Assembly (NCBI RefSeq): GCF_040126055.1
Contig: NZ_CP143541.1
Location: forward strand, 744,001-808,000
Length of the DNA: 64,000 nt
Direction: 5' to 3'
Origin: Pseudalkalibacillus sp. SCS-8
Lineage (GTDB): Bacteria; Bacillota; Bacilli; Bacillales; Fictibacillaceae
Under the pieces are notes generated by a model. The model made no database searches. It was given only the letters and a program-made list of their open reading frames with translations, and was not told where the DNA came from. Both the position numbers and the translations under genes were made by a program. Of the stretch, positions 1 through 7,670 are shown in pieces; position 1 is the first letter of the stretch; every line of letters begins with the position of its first letter.

Positions 1-1
1 G

Positions 2-430
2 ACCTATAAGAATCATACGGTCGGTCAAGAATACAACCCAGCTGTACCGATTACAGTAGGTCCTTTTAAAATATCGTTCTTACAAACGATGCACCCGGTT
101 CCTTGCTATGCCATGCGGATCGAGGGGAAAGACAAGACTGTCGTTTACTCGGCAGATACAAGTCATCAAGAGGGCTTTTATGACTTTTTCCGTGGTGCCG
201 ATCTCCTGCTGATGGAGTCAAACCTCTATAAGGGAATGGATGGTGCAAGCATCGGTCATACGACGAGTGAAGAAGCTGGTCTGATTGCGAAAGAATCGAA
301 TGTCGGCCATCTTGTATTGACTCATCTTCCTCATTTCGGGGAGCTTGAGCAGCTCGTTACAGAAGCGAAGGAGCAATTCGATGGACCAATAACCCTGGCA
401 AAGAGCGGTTTTGTCTGGGAAGAAGAATAA
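2..430 (+). CDS. MBL-fold metallo-hydrolase, YhfI-like (5' end outside window)
   Basis: The reading frame is open from base 2, so the start lies upstream of the window; about 142 C-terminal residues are visible. They contain the second half of a metallo-beta-lactamase fold: the SADTSH segment supplies the metal-bridging Asp, and the stretch around GHTTSEEAG followed by LVLTHLPHF supplies the last His ligand. This is the RNase Z-like branch of the superfamily; substrate is unknown. The next gene is lplJ, the same neighbour that YhfI has in Bacillus subtilis, which supports the assignment. The stop codon lies 19 bases before the lplJ start, so the two are probably co-transcribed. Confidence 0.8.
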   Translation, partial: TYKNHTVGQEYNPAVPITVGPFKISFLQTMHPVPCYAMRIEGKDKTVVYSADTSHQEGFYDFFRGADLLLMESNLYKGMDGASIGHTTSEEAGLIAKESNVGHLVLTHLPHFGELEQLVTEAKEQFDGPITLAKSGFVWEEE

Positions 431-449
431 ATTAAGAGGAGGAATATAT

Positions 450-1445
450 GTGCTATTATTCATCGATAACAACAACATTACAGATCCAAGAATTAATCTG
501 GCTATAGAGGAATACGCGTTGAAACACCTCGATATCAACGATACGTATCTGCTGTTTTACATTAATGAACCATCGATCATCATTGGAAAGAACCAGAATA
601 CAGTAGAAGAAATCAACTCGGATTATGTAAAGGAGCATGGAATACACGTTGTCCGTCGTCTTTCAGGTGGCGGAGCGGTTTATCATGATTTAGGAAACTT
701 GAATTTCAGCTTCATTACGAAGGACGATGGAAACAGTTTTCATGATTTCAAGAAATTCACCGAACCCGTGATTAAGGCGCTCCATCGTTTAGGTGTACCA
801 GCTGAACTTAGTGGGCGAAATGATATTTTAGTGAATGGGAAGAAGATTTCCGGAAATGCACAGTTTTCAACAAAAGGAAGAATGTTCAGCCACGGCACGC
901 TCATGTTCGACTCTGAAATTGAGAATGTCGTATCTGCCTTGAACGTGAACATGGATAAGATCAAGTCGAAGGGGATCAAATCGATCAGAAGTCGCGTGAC
1001 GAATATCCGAGAGCACTTGAATGAAGACATGACAACGGAACAATTCAGGGAGACACTGTTGAACTATTTATTTGAAGGGCAAGAGGAAATCCCTTATTAT
1101 ACGCTGACGGACGAAGATTGGGAGAACATCCATAAGATTTCCGAGGAGCGCTATCAGAATTGGGACTGGAATTACGGGAAGTCTCCTAAATTCAACGTCA
1201 AGCATTCCCATCGATTTGAAGGAGCAGGACAACTCGATGTACGGTTGGATGTAGTGAAGAATACCATTGAACACTGTAAAATTTATGGTGATTTCTTCGG
1301 TGTTGGTGACGTCGAGGATATTGAGAAGCGTCTCATTGGGGTCCGATATGACCGTGATGAAATTGAGAAAGCAATCAGCGACCTTGATATCAGTCACTAT
1401 CTCGGCAAAATTACAAGAGAACAGTTTCTGGATTTAGTACATTAA
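450..1445 (+). CDS. lplJ: lipoate-protein ligase LplJ
   Basis: Attaches free lipoate, via lipoyl-AMP, to lipoyl domains of 2-oxoacid dehydrogenases and GcvH in the cytoplasm. The N-terminal catalytic domain carries the RRLSGGGAVYHD signature (about residues 69-80) and the Lys of GKKISGNAQ; the C-terminal accessory domain is complete. From the GTG at 450 the protein is 331 residues, the length I recall for B. subtilis LplJ. I chose that GTG because AAGAGGAGG sits 7 bases upstream; the overlapping ATG at 448 is out of frame. The enzyme could supply the lipoylated E2 protein encoded at 22369-23655. Confidence 0.95.
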   Translation: MLLFIDNNNITDPRINLAIEEYALKHLDINDTYLLFYINEPSIIIGKNQNTVEEINSDYVKEHGIHVVRRLSGGGAVYHDLGNLNFSFITKDDGNSFHDFKKFTEPVIKALHRLGVPAELSGRNDILVNGKKISGNAQFSTKGRMFSHGTLMFDSEIENVVSALNVNMDKIKSKGIKSIRSRVTNIREHLNEDMTTEQFRETLLNYLFEGQEEIPYYTLTDEDWENIHKISEERYQNWDWNYGKSPKFNVKHSHRFEGAGQLDVRLDVVKNTIEHCKIYGDFFGVGDVEDIEKRLIGVRYDRDEIEKAISDLDISHYLGKITREQFLDLVH

Positions 1446-1460
1446 TCGATTTTAGAGTGG

Positions 1461-1494
1461 AGGCGACCGATTTTCAGGTCGTCTTCTTTTTGTA
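1461..1494 (+). terminator. Rho-independent terminator after lplJ
   Basis: An 8-bp stem (1461-1468 with 1477-1484, one G-U pair) is followed by a T-rich run, 15 bases after the lplJ stop. It ends the yhfI-lplJ unit. Confidence 0.8.
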
Positions 1495-1572
1495 GTGTAA
1501 ATGACTGGTCCAAGAAAAAAGTAGGCACATCACTCCACTGGGTGAATATCATGGTTATGGGAGAAAGGAGTG

Positions 1573-1971
1573 ATGATGATGTCTGAACAAAAAAGGCCAA
1601 CGAACTCGATGAATTCTGCCGGCAGCCAGGCTAGCGGTGCACGAGAAGATGAGCGAGCGAAGCATATGTATAACAAGTGTAAGGAATATATGAAATACCA
1701 TGTGTTTATTGAAACGAAAGATGGAAAGAAATTCGACGCCATCATTATGGACGTGAAAAAGGATAAAGTGGAATTGCTTGTCCCGGAGATGATGGAACCG
1801 GAATCCTATGGACAGATGGAAGATCGAGGATACCGACAGCCACGGTATAGAAGATTCGGTGGATTACTGCTCCCGCTTGCAGCCATAACCGCCTTATCGC
1901 TCATCCCTTATTACCGGCCATACCCGTATTACCCGTACCCATACCCTTATCCATATCCATACCCGTACTAA
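1573..1971 (+). CDS. small LSm-like protein with a Pro-Tyr repeat tail
   Basis: A 132-residue protein of unknown function. The middle (about residues 30-65) reads like a short SH3/LSm-type beta barrel, with the pattern HVFIETKDGKKFDAIIMDV followed by a second strand. Next come a basic stretch, a short hydrophobic segment (LLLPLAAITALSLIP), and a C-terminal tail of alternating Pro and Tyr. Related proteins with Gly/Tyr- or Pro/Tyr-rich tails occur in Bacillus, sometimes mis-annotated as phosphatidylinositol kinases. The start is the first of three tandem ATGs after an AGAAAGGAG ribosome site. A terminator follows directly, so it is monocistronic. A spore or surface role is only a guess. Confidence 0.65.
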   Translation: MMMSEQKRPTNSMNSAGSQASGAREDERAKHMYNKCKEYMKYHVFIETKDGKKFDAIIMDVKKDKVELLVPEMMEPESYGQMEDRGYRQPRYRRFGGLLLPLAAITALSLIPYYRPYPYYPYPYPYPYPYPY

Positions 1972-1974
1972 AAA

Positions 1975-2001
1975 AACTCCCTTAGGCAGGGAGCTTTTTT
2001 T
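1975..2001 (+). terminator. terminator after the Pro-Tyr tail gene
   Basis: A CTCCC/GGGAG stem is followed by CTTTTTTT, starting 4 bases after the stop codon. Confidence 0.85.
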
Positions 2002-2005
2002 ATGG

Positions 2006-2141
2006 AAGTGTCAGGCACTTTTTCTGAACCGTTGGTAATACAGCATTGTGAAAAAGTGCCTGACACTGCCTTCAGCGTTAAAGTGCCTGACACCATCTGC
2101 CATTCCGCTGCTGGCAAGGCTTCTTTGAGAGTGCCTGACAC
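2006..2141. repeat. GTGTCAGGCAC repeat cluster with a 17-bp inverted repeat
   Basis: The 11-mer GTGTCAGGCAC occurs at 2008-2018 and, in reverse complement, at 2056-2066, 2083-2093 and 2131-2141. The first two copies with flanks form an inverted repeat of about 17 bp around a 27-base loop. The same core recurs at 14915 and 14963. It lies between a terminator and the paaK promoter and contains no gene. Confidence 0.85.
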
Positions 2142-2155
2142 TTCCAACCCCTGAA

Positions 2156-2182
2156 TTGACAAGAAAGCGCTTTCCTTATAAG
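2156..2182 (+). promoter_or_regulatory. paaK promoter with an internal cre-like palindrome
   Basis: TTGACA (2156-2161) is followed by TATAAG (2177-2182, 15-bp spacer); a 17-bp spacing would use a weaker -10. Between them lies AGAAAGCGCTTTCC (2162-2175), which matches the CcpA cre consensus at 12 of 14 positions with a perfect GAAAGCGCTTTC core. A site there should block RNA polymerase when preferred sugars are present. Confidence 0.65.
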
Positions 2183-2245
2183 CTTTTTATATATCATATT
2201 TCTAGGAGCTCGATTTATTTTCGTTATATCCAAGGAGGGGAAGCA

Positions 2246-3577
2246 GTGATTTACAATGTCGAGAAAGAAACGTTGGGTGTTCGTGAAAAGGAGCAGTTGC
2301 AGCTCGAACGATTGAAGAGAACTGTTCAGACAGTGTATGAGAAGGTCCCTTACTACAAAAAGAAGTTTGAAGATTCGAACATTGGTCCAAATGATATTAA
2401 CAGCTTAGAAGATGTGAAGAAGCTTCCGTTTACAAAAAAGCAGGACTTGCGTGACCATTATCCATTTGGTCTCTTTGCGGTAGAGCAAAAGGACATCGTA
2501 CGTCTCCATGCTTCATCTGGGACGAGTGGAAAGCCGACCGTTGTAGGATATACGAAGGGTGATATCAAGGTTTTCAGTGAGGTTGTCGCACGTTCGATTG
2601 CAGCTGCTGGCGGGGAACCTGGACAGGTGCTCCATAATGCATACGGGTATGGTCTTTTCACTGGTGGCCTTGGGCTTCATTATGGTTCGGAGCAGCTTGG
2701 TATGGCGACCGTTCCGGTTTCAGGCGGAAACACGCAACGACAGATCCTCCTTATTGAAGACTTTAAGCCTCAAGTGATTTGCGGAACACCATCTTACATC
2801 CTCAACATTGCCGAAACGATGGAAAAGATGGGGAAAGATCCGAGAAATACTAGCCTAAAGTACGGAATCTTCGGTGCCGAGCCATGGTCGGAGGAAATGA
2901 GACAGACGCTAGAAGAGAAGCTCAATATCAAGGCAGTCGACATCTACGGCTTAAGTGAGATCATCGGACCCGGTGTTTCAATTGAATGTCATGAAGCTCA
3001 AGATGGACTACATATCGCAGACGATCACTTTTTCGCCGAGGTCATCAATCCTGAAACACTCCAACCACTTCCAGACGGAGAATACGGTGAACTCGTATTC
3101 ACAAGCTTGACGAAAGAAGCGTTCCCGATCATCCGCTATCGAACAGGCGATATTGCAGCAATCAACCGTGGAACGTGTCAATGCGGACGCACATCCATCC
3201 GGATGACACGCGTGAAAGGGCGGATTGATGACATGCTCATCATCCGTGGGGTGAACGTATTCCCATCTGAAATTGAAAATTGCCTTTTACAGCTAGAAGA
3301 AATCGTCCCGCATTACCAGATCCAATTAAAAAGAAACGGCACGATGGATCAGGTCGTTTTGCAAGTTGAAGTAAGTGAAAAAGTTTTTGAAGAATGTGCA
3401 CAGGACTTGTCTCATCTAATGATGGAGGGCTTGAAGAGCAAGATTCAGCATACGATCAAAACGAATTGCCTCGTTTCCATTGACGTTGACATACAAAAGC
3501 CGAATTCCGTTCCTCGTTCGGAAGGAAAAGCAGTCCGTGTCGTCGATCTGAGGAAAGAAGAAGCACTACAGAAGTAA
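2246..3577 (+). CDS. paaK: phenylacetate-CoA ligase PaaK
   Basis: Activates phenylacetate with ATP and CoA to phenylacetyl-CoA, the entry point of the aerobic PAA pathway. An adenylate-forming enzyme: P-loop SSGTSGKPT at about residues 90-98, the YGLSE motif, TGD in the YRTGD segment, and the RIDDMLIIRGVNVFPSEIE hinge; the C-terminal domain keeps the SEGKAVRVVDLR lysine. Starting at the GTG after AAGGAGGGG gives 443 residues, normal for the family; the upstream in-frame extension lacks a ribosome site. It is separated from paaA by 95 bases holding a second promoter, so it can be controlled apart from the main operon. Confidence 0.95.
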   Translation: MIYNVEKETLGVREKEQLQLERLKRTVQTVYEKVPYYKKKFEDSNIGPNDINSLEDVKKLPFTKKQDLRDHYPFGLFAVEQKDIVRLHASSGTSGKPTVVGYTKGDIKVFSEVVARSIAAAGGEPGQVLHNAYGYGLFTGGLGLHYGSEQLGMATVPVSGGNTQRQILLIEDFKPQVICGTPSYILNIAETMEKMGKDPRNTSLKYGIFGAEPWSEEMRQTLEEKLNIKAVDIYGLSEIIGPGVSIECHEAQDGLHIADDHFFAEVINPETLQPLPDGEYGELVFTSLTKEAFPIIRYRTGDIAAINRGTCQCGRTSIRMTRVKGRIDDMLIIRGVNVFPSEIENCLLQLEEIVPHYQIQLKRNGTMDQVVLQVEVSEKVFEECAQDLSHLMMEGLKSKIQHTIKTNCLVSIDVDIQKPNSVPRSEGKAVRVVDLRKEEALQK

Positions 3578-3605
3578 CACTTTCTACCTGATTCGGTAAA
3601 AAAGA

Positions 3606-3650
3606 TTGAATTAATTATAACGATATTCTATAATGACGTTAAATAAACGT
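3606..3650 (+). promoter_or_regulatory. paaA promoter and palindromic operator
   Basis: TTGAAT (3606-3611), a 17-bp spacer and a perfect TATAAT (3629-3634) form a strong vegetative promoter. The inverted repeat ACGTT-AAATA-AACGT (3636-3650, TGACGTT on the left flank) begins one base after the -10 box and covers the expected start site, a typical repressor position. An almost identical site sits in the same place at 18618-18632. PaaX, encoded in this cluster, is one candidate ligand; an unlinked TetR-type regulator is another. Confidence 0.75.
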
Positions 3651-3672
3651 AATACTCGGAAGGTGATAATAG

Positions 3673-4641
3673 ATGACTATCGAAACATCGTTCGATCAGT
3701 TGACAGAGGAAGAGAAATACGAACATTTCCTTGCCCGTATTGATGCTGGTGAGAAGATTGAGCCTAACGATTGGATGCCTGATGATTACCGTCAATCGCT
3801 TATCCGTCTGATCTCCATGCATGGAATCAGCGAAATTATGGGAGCGCTTCCAGAAAAGGAATGGGTCCCGAAGGCACCGACATTGCACCGTAAGCTGGCG
3901 ATCATGGCGAAGGTTCAAGATGAGATGGGACATGGACAGCTGCTTTTACGTGTTGCAGAAGACCTGATGGAACCGCTTGGAATGAACCGTGAAGACATCA
4001 TGCAAAACCTGTTCTCAGGAAAGCTCAAGTTCCACAACGTGTTTCATATGAAAGCGCCTACATGGGGCGACGCTGGCATCATCGCGTGGCTCGTCGACGG
4101 CGCAGCGATCATTTCACAAAGCATGATGCTGAATTCTTCTTACGGCCCATATGCAAGAGCATTGAAGCGAATTTGTGCAGAGGAAGTCTTCCACGCACAG
4201 CACGGTGAGAGCATCATCATGGCTTTAGCGGAAGGTACACCTGAGCAGCGCGAACTTTTACAGGATGCACTGAATCGCTGGTGGACGGCACTTCTCATGT
4301 TCTTCGGTCCGAAAAGCAAAGAGAACGCATCCACTTCTCACGTTGATAAGAACATGCGCTATAAGATCCGTGAAAAAACGAATGAAGAACTCCGTCAGGA
4401 ATTCTTTACGAAATATGTACCGAGAATCTGGTCGCTCGGCCTGACGATTCCGGATGAGACGATCCACTTCGACGAAGAACAAGGCCTGTGGATCTATCAG
4501 GATCCGGATTGGAATGAATTCAAGGAAATCGTTACAGGGAACGGACCACAATCAAAAGAACGTCTCGAGCTTCGTAAGACTTCATATGAAAACAACCGTT
4601 GGGTACGCGAAGCATTGAATCCTGCAGCAAAAGCGATTTAA
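3673..4641 (+). CDS. paaA: 1,2-phenylacetyl-CoA epoxidase subunit PaaA (catalytic)
   Basis: Di-iron oxygenase subunit that, with PaaB and PaaC, epoxidises the ring of phenylacetyl-CoA. It is 322 residues. The ferritin-like four-helix core shows the two carboxylate/His motifs DEMGH (about residue 83-87) and EVFH (about 169-172) expected for the di-iron site. The ATG follows AAGGTGA. It heads the operon behind the operator-bearing promoter; paaB begins 20 bases later. In E. coli electrons come from PaaE, which is not present in this window. Confidence 0.95.
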   Translation: MTIETSFDQLTEEEKYEHFLARIDAGEKIEPNDWMPDDYRQSLIRLISMHGISEIMGALPEKEWVPKAPTLHRKLAIMAKVQDEMGHGQLLLRVAEDLMEPLGMNREDIMQNLFSGKLKFHNVFHMKAPTWGDAGIIAWLVDGAAIISQSMMLNSSYGPYARALKRICAEEVFHAQHGESIIMALAEGTPEQRELLQDALNRWWTALLMFFGPKSKENASTSHVDKNMRYKIREKTNEELRQEFFTKYVPRIWSLGLTIPDETIHFDEEQGLWIYQDPDWNEFKEIVTGNGPQSKERLELRKTSYENNRWVREALNPAAKAI

Positions 4642-4661
4642 CCGGAGGAGGAGGGAAATCA

Positions 4662-5036
4662 TTGAGTGAAAAAGGAAAAGACGGCTTCTACAGCGTCTAC
4701 GAAGTATTCAGTAAAAAGACAGACAAAAGTCCGCTACAACATCAATTCAGTCTATTAGCACCAAATGAAGAAATGGCACTCATCATGGCCCGTGAAAACT
4801 TCTTCCGCCGTGAGCCTGTCGCCGACATCTGGGTCGCAAAGCGTGACAATATCCGTGTCATGACACAAGAAGAAAAGGAAATGCTGAAGCGACTGGACGA
4901 TAAAGAATACCGTGAAACGAAAGGTTACGGTTACTTGAAGAAAAAGTGGCGTAAATACCAGCAAGAGCAATTCACTGAAAAAAACCTGCTCAGCAACAGT
5001 AGCAGTAAGAGTAAGAGCAAGGGAGGATCCAAGTAA
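4662..5036 (+). CDS. paaB: 1,2-phenylacetyl-CoA epoxidase subunit PaaB
   Basis: Small structural subunit that bridges PaaAC heterodimers in the epoxidase. The conserved core runs from YSVYEVFSKK through HQFSLLAPNEEMALIMARENFFRR to ADIWVAKRDNI. At 124 residues it is longer than the roughly 95-residue E. coli protein; the extra C-terminal part is charged and ends in a Ser/Lys-rich tail. The start is a TTG placed after GGAGGAGGAGGG; no ATG fits. Its stop overlaps the paaC start by one base, implying translational coupling. Confidence 0.9.
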   Translation: MSEKGKDGFYSVYEVFSKKTDKSPLQHQFSLLAPNEEMALIMARENFFRREPVADIWVAKRDNIRVMTQEEKEMLKRLDDKEYRETKGYGYLKKKWRKYQQEQFTEKNLLSNSSSKSKSKGGSK

Positions 5037-5821
5037 TGGCACAAGACAAAGCATTGGTTGAGCTTCTCTACACACTTGCTGATGATGATTTCATTTTGGC
5101 TTACCGCGGCTCTGAGTGGCTCGGTCTGGCACCGCACATCGAAGAGGATGTTGCATACTCTTCGATCAATCAGGACATGATGGGACACGCAGCAAAGTAT
5201 TATCACCTTTTAGAAGAGTTGGGCGAAGGGGACGCAGACGAGTTGTCGCACTTGAGAGCACCGGAGAAGTTCCGGAACGCTGTCCTTTTAGAGGAAAAGA
5301 ACGGAGAAGGGACGTACCTCGAGCAGCCTCAATACGATTGGGCATTCGCGGTTGTGCGTAACTACTTCTATTCCATCCATAAAAAGTACCGCATGGACTC
5401 TCTCAGACAATCAAGCTATGAACCTCTCAGTGACACAGCTAAGAAAGTGAGCATCGAGCTTCAGTATCATCTCATGCATTGGGAAACTTGGTTCAAGCAA
5501 CTGATGACAAGTACAGACGAAGCGAAGCGTCGTATGACAGCTGCAATTGAACGCTGTTGGAACGAGATGGGTGGAGTGCTTTCTCTCGGACCGATGGCAG
5601 ATGAAATGGCTGAAAAAGGCTATATCGCGAGCGAAGAAACGATGCGCACGAAATGGCTCGACCATATGAAAAAGACATTTGAGCAAATCGGCGCTGACTT
5701 CCCAGGAGAGATCGGCATGACTAAAGGAAACGGCCGTCAGGGAGAGCATACAGAAGACCTGACACAAGCTTTGGAAACACTATCAGAAGTGTACGAAACA
5801 AATCCAAAGGTAGCTTGGTAG
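5036..5821 (+). CDS. paaC: 1,2-phenylacetyl-CoA epoxidase subunit PaaC
   Basis: Structural partner of PaaA in the epoxidase; ferritin-like fold, in E. coli without a functional metal site. It is 261 residues. Family landmarks are the N-terminal DDDFILAYRGSEWLGLAPHIEEDVA... segment, NQDMMGHA, and YFYSIHKKYRMDSLRQSSYEPL. The ATG overlaps the paaB stop (TAATG). A 234-base gap with a repeat module follows before paaD, which is unusual inside a paa operon. Confidence 0.93.
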   Translation: MAQDKALVELLYTLADDDFILAYRGSEWLGLAPHIEEDVAYSSINQDMMGHAAKYYHLLEELGEGDADELSHLRAPEKFRNAVLLEEKNGEGTYLEQPQYDWAFAVVRNYFYSIHKKYRMDSLRQSSYEPLSDTAKKVSIELQYHLMHWETWFKQLMTSTDEAKRRMTAAIERCWNEMGGVLSLGPMADEMAEKGYIASEETMRTKWLDHMKKTFEQIGADFPGEIGMTKGNGRQGEHTEDLTQALETLSEVYETNPKVAW

Positions 5822-5859
5822 ACGAACGATAAACTTCGAATTACTGCGTTATTTGGTTT

Positions 5860-5935
5860 TTGGCGGTCCTCCGACGTACAGGATGTACTAGGATCGGCGT
5901 TGTCACAGGACGTGACGCTCTTAGCCGATTTCAAT
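5860..5935. repeat. two-hairpin ACAGGAYGT module between paaC and paaD
   Basis: Two short palindromes, GTACAGGATGTAC (5876-5888) and GTCACAGGACGTGAC (5902-5916), share the core ACAGGAYGT and start 26 bases apart. The same two-hairpin arrangement occurs inside the larger element at 34422-34636 (34486-34498 and 34513-34529). It lies in the 234-base paaC-paaD gap and contains no convincing gene; it could fold in the operon mRNA. Confidence 0.65.
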
Positions 5936-6055
5936 GTATAAGGAGTGTCCGGTCCGAAAAAACCTGCATGCCTTGTACTTCTCGTTTCTAGTTCGTCTAC
6001 CAGGATGTAATTAGTACGAAAATTCGTAGATTTTAAGATTGAAAGGAGGATTACG

Positions 6056-6565
6056 ATGACCGGAATCGAATCGAAACAATTGGTAGAGACGGTTTATCAA
6101 GTGCTTCAAGATGTCACTGACCCTGAAATTGATTCTGTCAGCATCCGTGATCTTGGAATGGTGGAGAAGGTCGATGTGGACGGTTCAAAAGCAACGGTTT
6201 CGGTTTTACCGACGTTTACCGGCTGCCCGGCACTTGACATCATCCAACGCGACATCGTCAATGCGGTCATTGAAGTGGACGGCATCGAGGAAGTCGAAGT
6301 GATTTTCCCATCCAAACCGATCTGGACGACAGACCGGATCACCGATCAAGGGAAAGAGCAACTGAAGCAATTCGGCATATCGCCTCCTCCGGCCAATCAT
6401 ACATCAGGAGAACCGTGGGAGATCCCGTGCCCGTATTGCGGGTCGGTCTATACCACGATGGAGAATCTGTTCGGCCCGACAGCGTGCCGCTGCATTCTCT
6501 ATTGCAGAAGCTGTAAAAATCCATTTGAAGCTATGAAACCCGTTGCCAACATCGGTGACGAATAA
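6056..6565 (+). CDS. paaD: phenylacetyl-CoA epoxidase maturation protein PaaD
   Basis: Accessory protein thought to help assemble metal or Fe-S centres of the epoxidase system. The N-terminal half is a MIP18/DUF59 (SufT-like) domain, with VTDPEIDSVSIRDLGMV and the TGCPALDII cysteine. The C-terminal third is a cysteine-rich ribbon (CPYC, then C-R-C-x4-C-x2-C) typical of PaaD rather than of generic SufT proteins. It is 169 residues, with the ATG after AAAGGAGG. It is the last epoxidase gene; the EthD-like gene follows after 17 bases. No paaE follows. Confidence 0.93.
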   Translation: MTGIESKQLVETVYQVLQDVTDPEIDSVSIRDLGMVEKVDVDGSKATVSVLPTFTGCPALDIIQRDIVNAVIEVDGIEEVEVIFPSKPIWTTDRITDQGKEQLKQFGISPPPANHTSGEPWEIPCPYCGSVYTTMENLFGPTACRCILYCRSCKNPFEAMKPVANIGDE

Positions 6566-6582
6566 GAAAGGGTGTTTATTTA

Positions 6583-6891
6583 ATGGTAAAATTAATCGCA
6601 CTTTACAGAAATCCTGAAAACAAAGAAGAATTCGACGAGCACTATTTCAACACACATTCACCAATTACAGCTAAGATACCCGGACTTCGTAAAATGGAAG
6701 TGACGAAAATCGTAGGTTCACCAATGGGAGCAAGTGACTATCACCTTCTATGTGAAATGTACTACGACGATCACGATGCTTTGAAAGCAGCAATGAAAAC
6801 AGATGAAGCAAAAGCTTCTGGAAAGGACCTCATGGGATTTGCAGGTGACTTGGTAACACTGATGATCGGTGAGGAAGTCGATGGTGAGTAA
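6583..6891 (+). CDS. EthD family protein in the paa operon
   Basis: A 102-residue dimeric alpha/beta-barrel protein of the EthD type (Dabb-like ferredoxin fold). The pattern LIALYRNPENKEEFDEHYFNTHSPI and the later FAGDLVTLMIGE strand are characteristic. EthD is known from ether catabolism with an unclear role; family members occur in paa operons of Bacillus relatives. It overlaps the next hydratase gene by 11 bases, so it is clearly part of the operon. A role in handling a reactive intermediate is inference only. Confidence 0.8.
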   Translation: MVKLIALYRNPENKEEFDEHYFNTHSPITAKIPGLRKMEVTKIVGSPMGASDYHLLCEMYYDDHDALKAAMKTDEAKASGKDLMGFAGDLVTLMIGEEVDGE

Positions 6892-7657
6892 AGAAACGAT
6901 TAAAACGTGGACAGAAGCTGGTGTTGGTGTCATCCAACTGGATCGTCCAAAGGTTTTAAACGCACTGAACCGCAAGATGGTAACCGAAATCCTCGAAACG
7001 ATGGAAGCGTGGGATCGTGACGATGACGTCGCAGTCATGATCGTTACTGGCGGCCCGAGAGTGTTTGCGGCAGGCGCCGATATTGATGAAATGGCAGAAG
7101 ACGATGCCATTTCACTCGAGCTGTTGAACCAGTTTGCTGAGTGGGACCGCCTTGCCTGGGTAAAAAAGCCAATCATCGCTGCTGTTAACGGCTATTGTCT
7201 CGGTGGAGCATTTGAACTAGCGCTCAGCTGTGACCTGATTGTGGCAGCCGAAAATGCTCAGTTCGGCTTTCCGGAGATCAACCTCGGCGTCATGCCGGGT
7301 GCAGGAGGAACGGTTCGACTGACGAAATTGATGGGCCGTGCCAAAGCACTTGAGTGGCTCTGGACAGGGGACTACATGACGGCGGAATTTGCAAAAGCGA
7401 ATGGCGTCGTCAACCGAACGGTTGCACCAGAGCTCGTTTTTGAAGAAGCGATGAAGCTTGCTCAAAAAATTGCGAAGCAGGCACCATTGTCTGTCCGCAT
7501 GATAAAAGAAGCGGTCAACAAGTCCGTTGATCATTCCGTTTATGAAGCGATGCAGTTCGAGCGTAAGAACTTCTACATGCTATTCGCTTCAGAGGATCAG
7601 AAGGAAGGCATGCGAGCATTCGTCGAGAAACGGAAACCACAATTCAAAGGGAAATAA
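6881..7657 (+). CDS. paaF: enoyl-CoA hydratase, PaaF-like
   Basis: Crotonase-fold hydratase, most likely hydrating 2,3-didehydroadipyl-CoA late in the PAA pathway. It is 258 residues. It has the oxyanion-hole segment AAGADIDEM and both catalytic glutamates of true hydratases, in FELALSCD and in PEINLGVMPGAGGT. The start at 6881 lies inside the end of the EthD gene; a GTG three bases on is an alternative. The two active-site Glu residues separate it from the isomerase PaaG encoded next. Confidence 0.85.
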   Translation: MVSKETIKTWTEAGVGVIQLDRPKVLNALNRKMVTEILETMEAWDRDDDVAVMIVTGGPRVFAAGADIDEMAEDDAISLELLNQFAEWDRLAWVKKPIIAAVNGYCLGGAFELALSCDLIVAAENAQFGFPEINLGVMPGAGGTVRLTKLMGRAKALEWLWTGDYMTAEFAKANGVVNRTVAPELVFEEAMKLAQKIAKQAPLSVRMIKEAVNKSVDHSVYEAMQFERKNFYMLFASEDQKEGMRAFVEKRKPQFKGK

Positions 7658-7670
7658 GGAGCGGTTTAGT

